Assembly: GCF_002917095.1 (NCBI RefSeq)
Contig: NZ_PQGA01000008.1
Span: 1-64,000 of the forward strand
Origin: Paraburkholderia eburnea
GTDB taxonomy: Bacteria; Pseudomonadota; Gammaproteobacteria; Burkholderiales; Burkholderiaceae
Reading direction: 5' to 3'
Length of the DNA stretch: 64,000 nucleotides
Shown piece by piece: positions 1-8,324 of the stretch. Made by a program: the position numbers and the translations under genes. How positions within the stretch are numbered: the stretch's first letter is position 1; each line of letters begins with the position of its first letter. The notes below the pieces were generated by a model. That model was not told the DNA's origin, searched no databases, and worked only from the letters and a program-made list of their open reading frames with translations.

Positions 1-272
1 GCGATGCTGGGATTGCCTTCGAGCGCTTCGTCGATCAGCTTCGGCAGTTGCGGGTCGCCAAACTGCTGCGCCCAGTCGAGCGTGGGCCACTGGCCACCCT
101 GCGCGGGAATGCTCTGCGAGGTTTCGAACTGTTGCGGCTGGGCGAGGGTCTGGTCGCTTTTGATGCCCGCGTAATTCGCACAGCCAGCCATCAACGCGAC
201 CGTTGCGCCAGCAACTAAAACGGCCAACGCGCGAGGCGTCGCACGCGGGCGAAGGATTGAAACGCTAGTCAT
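1..272 (-). CDS. Efflux outer-membrane lipoprotein, NodT/OprM family (N-terminal part)
   Basis: The start codon is at 272 and the gene runs off the left edge, so only about 90 residues are visible. The N-terminus has an arginine-containing n-region, a hydrophobic stretch and a lipobox ending LMAGC, so the protein should be a lipoprotein anchored in the outer membrane. The following segment (residues GGQWPTLDW, then FGDPQLPKLIDEALEGNPS) is the typical start of the TolC-like outer-membrane channels that pair with drug pumps. It lies 39 bp downstream of the EmrB-type pump on the same strand, so the two are probably one operon, with the periplasmic HlyD-type adaptor expected beyond the edge. Confidence 0.9.
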   Translation of the reverse strand, partial: MTSVSILRPRATPRALAVLVAGATVALMAGCANYAGIKSDQTLAQPQQFETSQSIPAQGGQWPTLDWAQQFGDPQLPKLIDEALEGNPSI

Positions 273-311
273 GTTTTCCTGATGATCCTGATGATGCTGG
301 GGCGTGGTCGA

Positions 312-1868
312 TCAATGCGCGGCCGAATCGGCGGCGCCACCCTCTGACTTGCCCGCTCGGGTGATCCAGATAAGCGGAATGATTGCGATGAAAATCACCG
401 CCGAAATCCAGAACACGTCGTTCAGCCCCAGCATCGCCGCCTGGGTATCGACGAGTTGCCCAAACACCGTACGAGACGCCGACGTATCGAGATGCGCCGC
501 TTTCGCAAGAAAGTCGAGAAATTGCGTGAAAGCGGGGTTCCCGGGCGTGGCCTGCTCGGTGAGTCGCGCGTGATGCACGACGGTGCGGTCATACCATTCG
601 TTCGCGCCCAGCGATGTCCCCACCGCTCCGCAGAACACCCGTACGAAGTTCGAAAGGCCCGCCGCTGCCGGAATCCGTTGCGGCGGCTGCCCCGCGAGAA
701 TGATCGCAGTGAGCGGCACGAAGAACATCGCCATCGGGATGCCTTGCAGCAGGGTCGGCACGACGAGGTGATACGTGTCGATATCGACGATGTAATTCGA
801 GCGCATCCAGAACACCAGCGCAAAGCCGATAAACGCCAGCGTCGCGATCAGGCGCGCATCCGAACGCGGCAGCACCTTCGCAATCACGGGGGAAAGCAGC
901 ACCGTGAAAATCCCGATCGGCGCGATAACGAGGCCGGCATCCACGGCGCGATAGCCCAGATACTCCTGCATCCATTGCGGCAGCAGCACGAGGTTGCCGA
1001 AGAACACGCCATAGGCAATCGAAATCGCAATCGTGCCGCCCAGAAAATTGCGCTGGCCAAAGAGCCGCAGATCGACGATTGGATGCTCCTCGGTCAGCTC
1101 CCAGATCACGAAGGCCGTGAAGCTGACCGCCGCGGCGATCGTCAGCCCAACGATCACGGGCGAATGGAACCAGTCGAGATCCTTGCCCTTGTCGAGCATG
1201 ACCTGCAAGGTCCCCACCCAGGCGACGAGCAAGCCCAGCCCGACCAGATCGATTGGCGGCTTGCGCGTAGGCGTTTCGCGCGAACGGTAGATCATCCACG
1301 TCGCCACGGCCGCGAAAATACCCACGGGAATGTTGATATAGAAGATCCACGTCCAGCTATAGCTGTCGGTAATCCAGCCGCCGAGCGATGGCCCCGCGAT
1401 CGGGCCGACGGTGGCGGTCATCGCCCAGAGCGCCAGTGCCGTCGACGACTTCTGCTTCGGCCAGGAGCTGAGCAGGATCGCCTGCGACATCGGAATGAGC
1501 GGCCCCGCCGTCAAGCCCTGAAACACGCGCGCCGCCAGCAGCACCGGCAGATTCGGCGCCATGCCGCACAGCCAGGAGGCAATGGTGAACAACACGATCG
1601 CGCCGACAAACAGGCGAATCTGGCCGAGCCGCTGCGTGAGCCAGCCGGTCAGCGGAATCGACACGGCGTTGGCCGCGGCGAAGACCGTAATCACCCACGT
1701 GCCCTCGTCCACCGACACGCCCAGGCTGCCCGACAAGGTGGGAATGGCGACGTTCGCAATCGACGAATCGAGCACGTTCATGAAAGTCGCGAGCGCGACG
1801 GCAAGCGTGCCGAGCGCGAGCTTGCCACCGGTAAGCGGCGGAGCATTGGCCGCGGACGGCAGGCTCAT
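312..1868 (-). CDS. DHA2-family MFS multidrug exporter (EmrB/QacA type)
   Basis: This 518-residue protein has the length and 14-helix hydrophobic pattern of DHA2 proton-drug antiporters of the inner membrane. Visible family motifs are the first-helix MNVLDSSIANVAIP (motif D1) and the antiporter motif C (ATVGPIAGPSLGGWI), which marks exporters rather than importers. A NodT-type outer-membrane factor follows on the same strand, suggesting a tripartite pump crossing both membranes. It is divergent from a TetR-family gene, and its promoter overlaps palindromic operator sites, so repression by that TetR is likely. The substrate cannot be read from sequence. Confidence 0.93.
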   Translation of the reverse strand: MSLPSAANAPPLTGGKLALGTLAVALATFMNVLDSSIANVAIPTLSGSLGVSVDEGTWVITVFAAANAVSIPLTGWLTQRLGQIRLFVGAIVLFTIASWLCGMAPNLPVLLAARVFQGLTAGPLIPMSQAILLSSWPKQKSSTALALWAMTATVGPIAGPSLGGWITDSYSWTWIFYINIPVGIFAAVATWMIYRSRETPTRKPPIDLVGLGLLVAWVGTLQVMLDKGKDLDWFHSPVIVGLTIAAAVSFTAFVIWELTEEHPIVDLRLFGQRNFLGGTIAISIAYGVFFGNLVLLPQWMQEYLGYRAVDAGLVIAPIGIFTVLLSPVIAKVLPRSDARLIATLAFIGFALVFWMRSNYIVDIDTYHLVVPTLLQGIPMAMFFVPLTAIILAGQPPQRIPAAAGLSNFVRVFCGAVGTSLGANEWYDRTVVHHARLTEQATPGNPAFTQFLDFLAKAAHLDTSASRTVFGQLVDTQAAMLGLNDVFWISAVIFIAIIPLIWITRAGKSEGGAADSAAH

Positions 1869-2048
1869 CGTCTACCCCGGAAGAGGATCGTTCGCTGGTC
1901 CATAGTCATTTTGCAATCCTGATTAACTTGATGTACGTATTCACGTGACACGGCCCTTGCGCCCGGCCACGGACGGGCGCAAGGGCGGGCCGCATGTACT
2001 CGCATAGCGGCGTCCTGCCAATAAGGGGAAGATCAAACCGGATGGAAA

Positions 2049-2114
2049 GTACCGATCGGTACCGGATAATATAAGCGTATTTCTGCCGAGTCAACCGAAA
2101 TCAAACCGATCGGT
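2049..2114. promoter_or_regulatory. Divergent control region with two palindromic TetR-type operators
   Basis: A perfect 14-bp palindrome GTACCGATCGGTAC lies at 2049-2062 and a second copy of its core ACCGATCGGT at 2105-2114. On the minus strand a good sigma-70 promoter lies between them: -35 TTGACT at 2089-2094 and -10 TATTAT at 2066-2071 with a 17-bp spacer. The first palindrome falls at the expected transcription start of the efflux operon and the second lies just upstream of its -35 box. This arrangement fits repression of the pump, and possibly autoregulation, by the TetR protein encoded at 2208. Binding is inferred. Confidence 0.7.
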
Positions 2115-2207
2115 ACTGACGCACGTAGCTGCGTGTAAGTCAAGCAAACGCCCCGTCGCGCTGTGTTACGATCCCGCGACACCGTTATTGCAATCCAATA
2201 GAAAGAC

Positions 2208-2894
2208 ATGGCGACGCTCAAGGAATCCGGCGCACCGGCGCGCCGCGCTCGCGACATCGCTCGTGACGGCGAACCCCACCCCGCCCCAACCCGCGCGGAC
2301 ACCATTCTGAACGCGGCCCGCTCGGTATTTCTGGCGCACGGCTTCAGCGCCGCCACGACGGACATGATCCAGCGTGAGGCGCGTGTGTCCAAGTCCACCG
2401 TCTACGCCACGTGGCCGACGAAAGAAGCGCTGTTCGCCGCCGTGATCCAGCGCGAATGCGGCCAGTTCGCGAATTCGCTGCGCCACATGGAGTTCGAGTC
2501 CGAGGACATCACGCCCTCGCTCATCAGGCTGGCGCGCGCGTATCTGGGCCTCGTGGTTTCGCCGACGGGGCTCGCGCTCTATCGCGTGATCGTCGCGGAA
2601 GCCCCGCGTTTTCCCGAGCTGGGACGCACTTTCTTTGCAGCCGGGCCCGAGGTCGTGGCGAGCATCGTCGGCCAATTTCTCGAACGCGCCGCCGCGCGCG
2701 GCCAGATCGACGTACAGGCCGTGGGTTACACGACCGCGGCCAATCTCTTCATCAGCATCGTGCGTGGCGAAGCGCAACTGGAATGCCTCACGCATCCGAA
2801 CGCTCGCCCCTCGGATGCGCAGATCGACCGCTGGGTGGAAGCGGCCGTGCATACGTTCGTGAACGCTTTCGTCAAACGTCCTGACGCGCCTTGA
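2208..2894 (+). CDS. TetR-family transcriptional repressor
   Basis: The 228-residue protein has an N-terminal TetR helix-turn-helix at about residues 31-80, with the family pattern of a positively charged turn followed by the recognition segment VSKSTVYATWPTKEALF. The C-terminal two thirds is helical and would bind the inducer. It has an unusually long, proline- and arginine-rich N-terminal tail of about 28 residues before the DNA-binding domain. It is transcribed away from the EmrB/NodT efflux genes, and palindromic operators sit in the shared region, so its most likely role is a local repressor of that pump. Confidence 0.92.
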   Translation: MATLKESGAPARRARDIARDGEPHPAPTRADTILNAARSVFLAHGFSAATTDMIQREARVSKSTVYATWPTKEALFAAVIQRECGQFANSLRHMEFESEDITPSLIRLARAYLGLVVSPTGLALYRVIVAEAPRFPELGRTFFAAGPEVVASIVGQFLERAAARGQIDVQAVGYTTAANLFISIVRGEAQLECLTHPNARPSDAQIDRWVEAAVHTFVNAFVKRPDAP

Positions 2895-3037
2895 AGCGGC
2901 CGCAAAGCGCGCAGTAGCCCGGCAAGGGCGGCCCGTTCACGTGAAGTCACAGCCCACACGTTTTCGAGATCTGTCACGAAGGCATCTATCAGCATGTCGC
3001 GGTCCATCATTACGTTGCTTTCATCGAAAATACGTAG

Positions 3038-3066
3038 AACGGCGCCCTTCGCGGTGGCGCCGTTTT
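3038..3066 (+). terminator. Rho-independent terminator after the TetR gene
   Basis: A 9-bp perfect stem AACGGCGCC (3038-3046) and GGCGCCGTT (3056-3064) with a 9-base loop is followed by a short T run and preceded by an A run. It lies 144 bp after the TetR stop codon and before the promoter of the ABC importer, so it should insulate the two. Confidence 0.65.
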
Positions 3067-3111
3067 CGCCGTTATATTCCACCGGGGTATATCTATAGCG
3101 AATCATCGCTT

Positions 3112-3139
3112 TTGTGCATGGACGCGCGGTCAGTAGAAT
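3112..3139 (+). promoter_or_regulatory. Candidate sigma-70 promoter for the amino-acid ABC importer
   Basis: TTGTGC at 3112-3117 and TAGAAT at 3134-3139 are separated by 16 bp, and lie 58 bp upstream of the preferred start of the binding-protein gene. The match is moderate and there is no clear operator beside it. Confidence 0.4.
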
Positions 3140-3196
3140 CTGTCGACTCGTTAGACGAGCCCAACATTAATGACCACCCACTCGCGAGTTTCGACC

Positions 3197-3976
3197 ATGA
3201 AAGCCATTCGCTCAGTACTGCTCGCCGCCCTCCTGTCGGCGGTTGCCGCCGCGCCCGCATTCGCCGCCGACGAACTCGCGCAGATCAAGTCCTCCGGCGT
3301 GTTCCGTGTCGGCACAGAAGGCACTTACGCACCGTTCACCTATCACGACGAGACGGGCAAGCTCACCGGTTTCGACGTCGATATTGCGTCCGCCATCGCG
3401 CAACGCCTGGGTGTCAAGCCGCAATTCGTCGAAGGCAAGTGGGACGGCCTGATCGCGGGTCTCGACGTGAACCGCTACGACGCCGTCATCAACGAAGTCT
3501 CGATCACGGATGCCCGCAAGGCCAAATACGATTTCTCGACGCCGTATATCGCCACGCACGCAGTCTTGATCGTGCGCTCGGACAACACGACGATTCATTC
3601 CTTCGACGACCTGAAAGGCAAGAAATCGGCGAATACGCTGACCAGCAATTTCGGCAAGCTCGCCGCTTCGCACGGCGCCGATGTCGTGCCGGTGCAAGGC
3701 TTCAACGAGTCGATCGACCTGCTGACCTCGGGCCGCGTCGACGCCACGGTGAACGACTCGCTCTCGTTCCTCGACTTCCAGAAACACAAGCCCGACGCGA
3801 AGCTGAAGATCGCCGCCAGCGACACCAGCACCGCCGACGACCAGTCCGGCGTCCTGATCCGCAAGGGCAGCCCGGCGCTGCGCGAGGCCATCGACAAGGC
3901 GCTCGCTGACATCAAGGCCGACGGCACCTATGCGCGCATTTCGCAGAAGTATTTTGGCAAAGACGTTTCCCAATAA
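3197..3976 (+). CDS. Amino-acid ABC transporter, periplasmic substrate-binding protein
   Basis: The protein has a typical Sec signal peptide (MKAIRS followed by an alanine/leucine core ending AFAA) and then the family-3 solute-binding fold of polar amino-acid importers. The start segment FRVGTEGTYAPFTY and the motif GFDVDIASAIAQRLG are diagnostic. The C-terminal ADGTYARISQKYFGKD is also typical, closest in style to cystine or glutamine-type binding proteins. I chose the ATG at 3197 because it gives a clean signal peptide; an in-frame ATG at 3170 would add nine residues. It is the first gene of a three-gene importer, 13 bp before the permease. The ligand is not certain. Confidence 0.93.
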   Translation: MKAIRSVLLAALLSAVAAAPAFAADELAQIKSSGVFRVGTEGTYAPFTYHDETGKLTGFDVDIASAIAQRLGVKPQFVEGKWDGLIAGLDVNRYDAVINEVSITDARKAKYDFSTPYIATHAVLIVRSDNTTIHSFDDLKGKKSANTLTSNFGKLAASHGADVVPVQGFNESIDLLTSGRVDATVNDSLSFLDFQKHKPDAKLKIAASDTSTADDQSGVLIRKGSPALREAIDKALADIKADGTYARISQKYFGKDVSQ

Positions 3977-3989
3977 GGCGGGTTGAACG

Positions 3990-4667
3990 ATGCCGGCATG
4001 GCTGCATCTGATGGGGCAATCGCTTTGGCCCCTGCTCTACGCGGGACTCGTCTTCACCGTCCCGCTCACACTGGCATCGTTCGCGCTCGGCATCGTGCTG
4101 GCGTTCTGCGCGGCACTCGTGCGGCTGTTCGGGCCACGCTGGGCCGTGGCGGCCGTGCGTTTCTACATCTGGCTGTTTCGCGGCTCGCCGCTGCTCGTGC
4201 AGCTATTCGTCATATTCTACGGACTGCCGAACGTCGGCATCGTGCTCGATCCGCTTACCGCCGCCATCATCGGTTTTTCGCTCAATGTCGGTGCGTATAA
4301 CGCCGAGGTGATCCGGGGCGTGATCGAATCGATACCGCGCGGGCAATGGGAAGCCGCTTATTCGATGAACATGACGCGCGCGCAAGCCCTGCGCCGCGTC
4401 ATTCTTCCGCAGGCGACGCGCGTTGCGCTGCCTGCGCTCTCGAACTCGTTTATCTCGCTCGTGAAGGACACGTCGCTTGCGGCGGTGCTCACGGTACCCG
4501 AGATTTTTCAGGCCGCGCAGCGCATTGCGGCGGTCACCTACGAGCCGCTGATTCTTTATTCCGAGGCCGCCTTGATCTACCTGGCTTTCAGTTCCGTGCT
4601 CTCGCATGCGCAAGGGCGGCTCGAAGCGCGGTTTGGCCGTCATGCATTGTTTTCCGCGGGGCGCTGA
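3990..4667 (+). CDS. Amino-acid ABC transporter permease (HisM/GlnP type)
   Basis: This 225-residue inner-membrane protein has the size and hydrophobic profile of the polar amino-acid permease family. It carries the cytoplasmic EAA loop that docks on the ATPase, visible as PRGQWEAAYSMNMTRAQALR. The N-terminal LARGSPLL-like motif appears as WLFRGSPLLVQLFV. Only one permease gene is present, so the channel is presumably a homodimer, as in cystine-type importers. Its stop codon overlaps the start of the ATPase gene by one base (TGATG), which indicates translational coupling. Confidence 0.94.
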   Translation: MPAWLHLMGQSLWPLLYAGLVFTVPLTLASFALGIVLAFCAALVRLFGPRWAVAAVRFYIWLFRGSPLLVQLFVIFYGLPNVGIVLDPLTAAIIGFSLNVGAYNAEVIRGVIESIPRGQWEAAYSMNMTRAQALRRVILPQATRVALPALSNSFISLVKDTSLAAVLTVPEIFQAAQRIAAVTYEPLILYSEAALIYLAFSSVLSHAQGRLEARFGRHALFSAGR

Positions 4668-5455
4668 TGATCCGGCTCGAACATCTCGGCAAGTCGTTCG
4701 GCGACCATCGTGTGCTGAACGCCATCGACCTTACGCTCGCGGCCGGCAGCGTAACGGCGTTGATCGGACCTTCCGGCAGCGGCAAAAGCACGCTGCTACG
4801 CTGTGTCAATCTGCTGGAAATACCGGACGAAGGCTCGCTGCGCATTGGCGACGCGGGTATCGACTTCGCGCCGGGCCACCGTGTGACACAAGCTGAGATC
4901 ACCGCCGTGCGTCGCCATACGGGCATGGTGTTTCAGAATTTTCAGCTCTTTGCGCACCTCACCGTCATCGAAAACGTGATGGAGGGGCTGGTCACCGTGC
5001 TCAAGTGGGACCGGGCGCGCGCACGAGAACGCGCGGCGGCACTGCTGGACAAGGTTGGCATTGCCCATAAGGCCGATGCATGGCCATCGACACTCTCGGG
5101 CGGTCAGCAGCAGCGCGTGGCGATCGCGCGCGCGCTTGCACCCTCGCCTCAGGTGTTGTTGTGCGATGAGCCGACTTCGGCGCTCGACCCCGAACTGTCC
5201 GCGGAAGTGGTCGATGTGCTGCGGCAACTGGCGCAGGAAGGCACGACGATGCTGATGGCAACGCACGATCTGCGCCTCGCGGCATCGATTGCGCACGATG
5301 CCGTGTTTCTTAAAGATGGCGTGATCGTGGAGGCCGGCCCGTCGAGTGCGTTGTTTTCCCATCCGCGCGATGAGCGTACTGCGCGCTTTGTTTCCACGCT
5401 TACGCAGACGATTACGACTCACCAGGCGACTACGCGCAACGAATCGGCGTCCTAA
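4667..5455 (+). CDS. Amino-acid ABC transporter ATP-binding protein (GlnQ/HisP type)
   Basis: The 262-residue ATPase starts at the ATG overlapping the permease stop codon. All nucleotide-binding motifs are present: Walker A GPSGSGKST (residues 34-42), Q-loop FQNFQLF, signature LSGGQQQR, Walker B VLLCDEPTSALD and the switch histidine in ATHDLRLA. It energises uptake through the permease encoded just upstream. A longer open frame exists upstream but would run through the permease gene in another frame and is not credible. Its 3' end overlaps by four bases the end of the convergent TetR gene. Confidence 0.94.
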   Translation: MIRLEHLGKSFGDHRVLNAIDLTLAAGSVTALIGPSGSGKSTLLRCVNLLEIPDEGSLRIGDAGIDFAPGHRVTQAEITAVRRHTGMVFQNFQLFAHLTVIENVMEGLVTVLKWDRARARERAAALLDKVGIAHKADAWPSTLSGGQQQRVAIARALAPSPQVLLCDEPTSALDPELSAEVVDVLRQLAQEGTTMLMATHDLRLAASIAHDAVFLKDGVIVEAGPSSALFSHPRDERTARFVSTLTQTITTHQATTRNESAS

Positions 5456-6213
5456 TCATCTTCCGCCTCCGCCTCTCCCAGCCCATGCATCGGGTCCTTC
5501 TCAAAGATCGCGCCTTGCGGCTCGCCGCAATCCGCGATTGGCGCGAAAGCCAGCGCATGCGCTTGGTCCTCGTTCACGCCAAAGCCCAGCAATAGCGTGA
5601 ACATCACTTCTTCGGTGTAACCCGCAGGCGCTTCACCCGAAAGCAAAGTCTCGATCCCGTACATGATGGCGCCCAGAGAAATATCGCGCGCCACGCTCAC
5701 ATGGCTGACGCGAAACGTCCCCGCGTCGATCGCCAACTGCAGATCGCGCGTCAGATATTCGTCGAGCAAACGGCCGCGCGATCCGCGCCGCGTCCCCACC
5801 CGCGTGATGAACGCGCCCCACAGCGGATAACGCGCCGCCATCGTCATATAAAGCCGCGAGCCCACCACCAGGCGCCGCACGGGATCGGCCTCGGCCAGCA
5901 CGAGCGGATCGATCATGCCCAGCACCTGATCGCTGCTCTCGCCCGCCACCGCCACCAGCAGTTCACCCGTCGTGCGGAAGTAGTTGTAAAACGTCCCGCG
6001 CGCGACCCCGGCAGCAGCGATGAAGTCGTCGATGACCGGCAGGTCCGGCCCCTTCTCGGCGAATACGCCCAGCGCCGTCTCGATCAGACGATTGCGCGTT
6101 TTCTCCCGGCGGGCGGCGCCCACGCGGCTCTGATAGTTCTCTTCCGAAGCATCCATTGGCGTCCAGTTCACGGCGGTTTGCAGGCCGATCAGGGGTTGAT
6201 TGTCTCCCGCCAT
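5452..6213 (-). CDS. TetR-family repressor, likely of the ring-cleavage operon
   Basis: The protein is up to 253 residues, with a TetR DNA-binding domain (EKTRNRLIETALGVFAEKG, then GVARGTFYNYFRTTGELL). A second possible ATG at 6156 would remove 19 residues that do not look conserved. It is divergent from the aromatic catabolic operon starting at 6353, and the 139-bp gap contains a 15-bp inverted repeat with one mismatch. By analogy with other TetR regulators, it probably represses that operon, and perhaps itself, until a pathway metabolite binds. The C-terminus is acidic (GEAEAEDD). Confidence 0.9.
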   Translation of the reverse strand: MAGDNQPLIGLQTAVNWTPMDASEENYQSRVGAARREKTRNRLIETALGVFAEKGPDLPVIDDFIAAAGVARGTFYNYFRTTGELLVAVAGESSDQVLGMIDPLVLAEADPVRRLVVGSRLYMTMAARYPLWGAFITRVGTRRGSRGRLLDEYLTRDLQLAIDAGTFRVSHVSVARDISLGAIMYGIETLLSGEAPAGYTEEVMFTLLLGFGVNEDQAHALAFAPIADCGEPQGAIFEKDPMHGLGEAEAEDD

Positions 6214-6241
6214 TCTAGGGTTTGTCCTGAATCGAATCTAG

Positions 6242-6290
6242 TTGACGATTTTGTCACAACGTCTAGTATACAAAATGACACAATCGTCAA
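6242..6290. promoter_or_regulatory. Inverted-repeat operator in the divergent TetR/catabolic promoter region
   Basis: Arms TTGACGATTTTGTCA (6242-6256) and TGACACAATCGTCAA (6276-6290) are inverted copies with one mismatch in 15 and a 19-base spacer. Each arm starts with TTGACG on its own strand, so each arm also provides a plausible -35 box for divergent promoters. On the plus strand TAGTAT at 6264-6269 would be the -10 with a 16-bp spacer. A repressor bound here would block both directions. Confidence 0.65.
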
Positions 6291-6352
6291 TTCAACGGAA
6301 ATCGGATTCCAACCGAACTCCAATCGACCCCTAGCAACGTCTGGAGACACAC

Positions 6353-7201
6353 ATGCGACTGGTAACTTTTGAGCGAAATGGCAAGGCGACACTCGGTATT
6401 CGCGAGGCCGATCACATCACGATCATCGGCGAGCAAACGCTGGAGTCGGTACTCGCGCGCGGCGTGGATCTGGTCGAGTACGCCCGCCAGCACGCCACGG
6501 ACGAACGTGTCGCCATCGCCGACGTCAAGCTGCTTCCCCCGCTTTCGCGCCCGCCCAAGATCATTTGCGTCGGCCTGAATTTTTCCGATCACACGTCCGA
6601 GAGCAATTACGCGCAGCCGGATTACCCCACGCTGTTTTTCCGCGTCGCGACGAGCCTGATCGCCCACGACCAGCCGATGATCCGCCCGCGCGTGACGGAT
6701 TCGGCGGGCCTCGATTACGAGGGCGAAATCGCCGTGGTGATCGGCAAGGGCGGCCGTCATATCGAGCGCAGCGCCGCCCTCTCGCACGTCGCGGGCTATT
6801 CGCTCTTCAACGATGGATCGGTGCGTGAATATCAGTTCAAGACGCCGCAATGGACGGTCGGCAAGAACTTCGACGGCACCGGCGCGTTCGGGCCCGATCT
6901 CGTCACCGCCGACGAATTGCCGCCGGGCGCAAAAGGCCTGCGCCTCGAAACGCGCCTCAACGGCCAGGTGGTGCAATCGGCGAGCACCGACGAGATGGTC
7001 TTCGATGTCGAAAGCCTCATCAGCATCATCAGCGAAGCCATCACGCTCGAAGCTGGTGACGTGATCGTGTCGGGCACGCCTTCGGGCATTGGCTGGGCGC
7101 GCGAACCGAAGCTCTTGATGAAGGCCGGCGACGTCTGCGAAGTCAGCGTCGAAAAGATCGGCACGCTGCGCAACGTCATCGCGGACGAATCGGTTAACTA
7201 A
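6353..7201 (+). CDS. Fumarylacetoacetate hydrolase (FAH) family protein
   Basis: The 282-residue protein has the FAH-superfamily C-terminal catalytic domain from about residue 70: the entry motif KIICVGLNFSDHTSE, the metal-binding DYEGEIAVVIGK, the aspartate-containing KNFDGTGAFGPDL and the terminal GDVIVSGTPSGIGWAREP. Members hydrolyse or isomerise acylpyruvate-type ring-fission products with a divalent metal. It is the first gene of an operon with an extradiol dioxygenase and a flavin hydroxylase, so it probably acts on the product of ring cleavage. A Shine-Dalgarno-like CTGGAGAC precedes the ATG. The size and gene context resemble DntG of the dinitrotoluene lower pathway (comparison from memory). 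Confidence 0.92.
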   Translation: MRLVTFERNGKATLGIREADHITIIGEQTLESVLARGVDLVEYARQHATDERVAIADVKLLPPLSRPPKIICVGLNFSDHTSESNYAQPDYPTLFFRVATSLIAHDQPMIRPRVTDSAGLDYEGEIAVVIGKGGRHIERSAALSHVAGYSLFNDGSVREYQFKTPQWTVGKNFDGTGAFGPDLVTADELPPGAKGLRLETRLNGQVVQSASTDEMVFDVESLISIISEAITLEAGDVIVSGTPSGIGWAREPKLLMKAGDVCEVSVEKIGTLRNVIADESVN

Positions 7202-7295
7202 GTTTTAAAGCGGTTTTAACGTGGTTTCAAAGCCAAACCGCAAACAGGTCAAGAGATAGCCCGCCGTCCGTGCGGGCCACCTCCAGGAGACAGTC

Positions 7296-8234
7296 ATGCC
7301 TGAAAGCAACGCGCATCGCGGCCACGCGAGCATTCATTCCATCGATCATTTCGCGCTCAACGTGCCCTCTCTTGACGAGGCCGCGCGCTTCTTCGACAGC
7401 TTCGGCTTGCGGGTCGAACGCGAAAGCGGCCCCTCGCCGGAACTCGCGCTGTACGCGGCAGACGGGCATCGCTGGGCGCGCATCCTGGCCTGCGATCACA
7501 AGTCGCTCGCGTATCTCGCCTTCAACTGCTACGCGGCCGATCTCGATGCGCTGCGCGCCCAGGTCGCCGCAACCGGCTGTACGGTGCGGGACGATCGCGG
7601 CAGCGAAGGTTTCTGGTTTGACGATCCGGACGGCAATCTCGTGCAGGTAAAGGTCGGCCGCAAGACCAGTCCGTCGGTCAAGACGCCGTTCCACCTCGAC
7701 GGCAGCGCGGCCGATACGCGCGGCTCGCATACGCGCTCGCAGGCGCTGACCGTGCATCCGCGCCGCCTCTCGCACGTGTTGCTTTTCACGCCCGATGTGC
7801 TGCGCGCGCTCGGCTTCTATCACGCCGCGCTCGGGCTGCGCCTCTCGGACAAGTCACGCAACCTCATCGCTTTCACGCACGCGCCGCATGGCAGCGACCA
7901 TCATCTCGTCGCGTTCGCAAAGAGCGAGGCGCGCGGCTGGCATCACGCCGCATGGGACGTAGATAACGTCAACATGGTCGGCGAAGGCGCTTCGCAGATG
8001 GCGGCTGCCGGTTATACGAAGGGCTGGGGCACCGGCCGTCACGTGCTCGGCTCGAATTACTTCCACTACATCGAAGATCCGTGGGGCTCGTTCTGCGAGT
8101 ATTCCGCCGATATCGACTTCGTTTCGGCGGGCTCGCAGTGGCCGGCAGGCGACTACGATCCCGAAGATTCGCTCTATCTCTGGGGACCGGCTGTCCCCGA
8201 GAACTTCATCCGCAACACCGAAGCGACCGCATAG
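7296..8234 (+). CDS. Extradiol ring-cleavage dioxygenase, VOC superfamily
   Basis: This 312-residue protein contains two VOC modules, at about residues 12-122 and 148-280, as in type I extradiol dioxygenases. The second module retains the iron-binding set: histidine in RLSHVLLF, histidine in GSDHHLVAF and glutamate in WGSFCEYSAD. The C-terminal WGPAVPENFI is also typical. It should open the ring of a catechol or trihydroxybenzene next to the hydroxyl groups. It follows the FAH gene by 94 bp, has a CAGGAGA ribosome-binding site and precedes the hydroxylase that would make its substrate. Its length matches 2,4,5-trihydroxytoluene oxygenase DntD (from memory). Confidence 0.9.
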   Translation: MPESNAHRGHASIHSIDHFALNVPSLDEAARFFDSFGLRVERESGPSPELALYAADGHRWARILACDHKSLAYLAFNCYAADLDALRAQVAATGCTVRDDRGSEGFWFDDPDGNLVQVKVGRKTSPSVKTPFHLDGSAADTRGSHTRSQALTVHPRRLSHVLLFTPDVLRALGFYHAALGLRLSDKSRNLIAFTHAPHGSDHHLVAFAKSEARGWHHAAWDVDNVNMVGEGASQMAAAGYTKGWGTGRHVLGSNYFHYIEDPWGSFCEYSADIDFVSAGSQWPAGDYDPEDSLYLWGPAVPENFIRNTEATA

Positions 8235-8324
8235 CGGCTCGTAGCAAACCCATAAGACACAGTTTCATGGCTACCGGCCCCGCCGGCGGCCAGGGCATCA
8301 CTCGCTCGTTTGAAGGTGAATAAC

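Noticed and set aside
456..1922. 488-codon open frame on the plus strand
   Set aside because: Shadow of the EmrB-type transporter; composition is charged and repetitive without any fold pattern.
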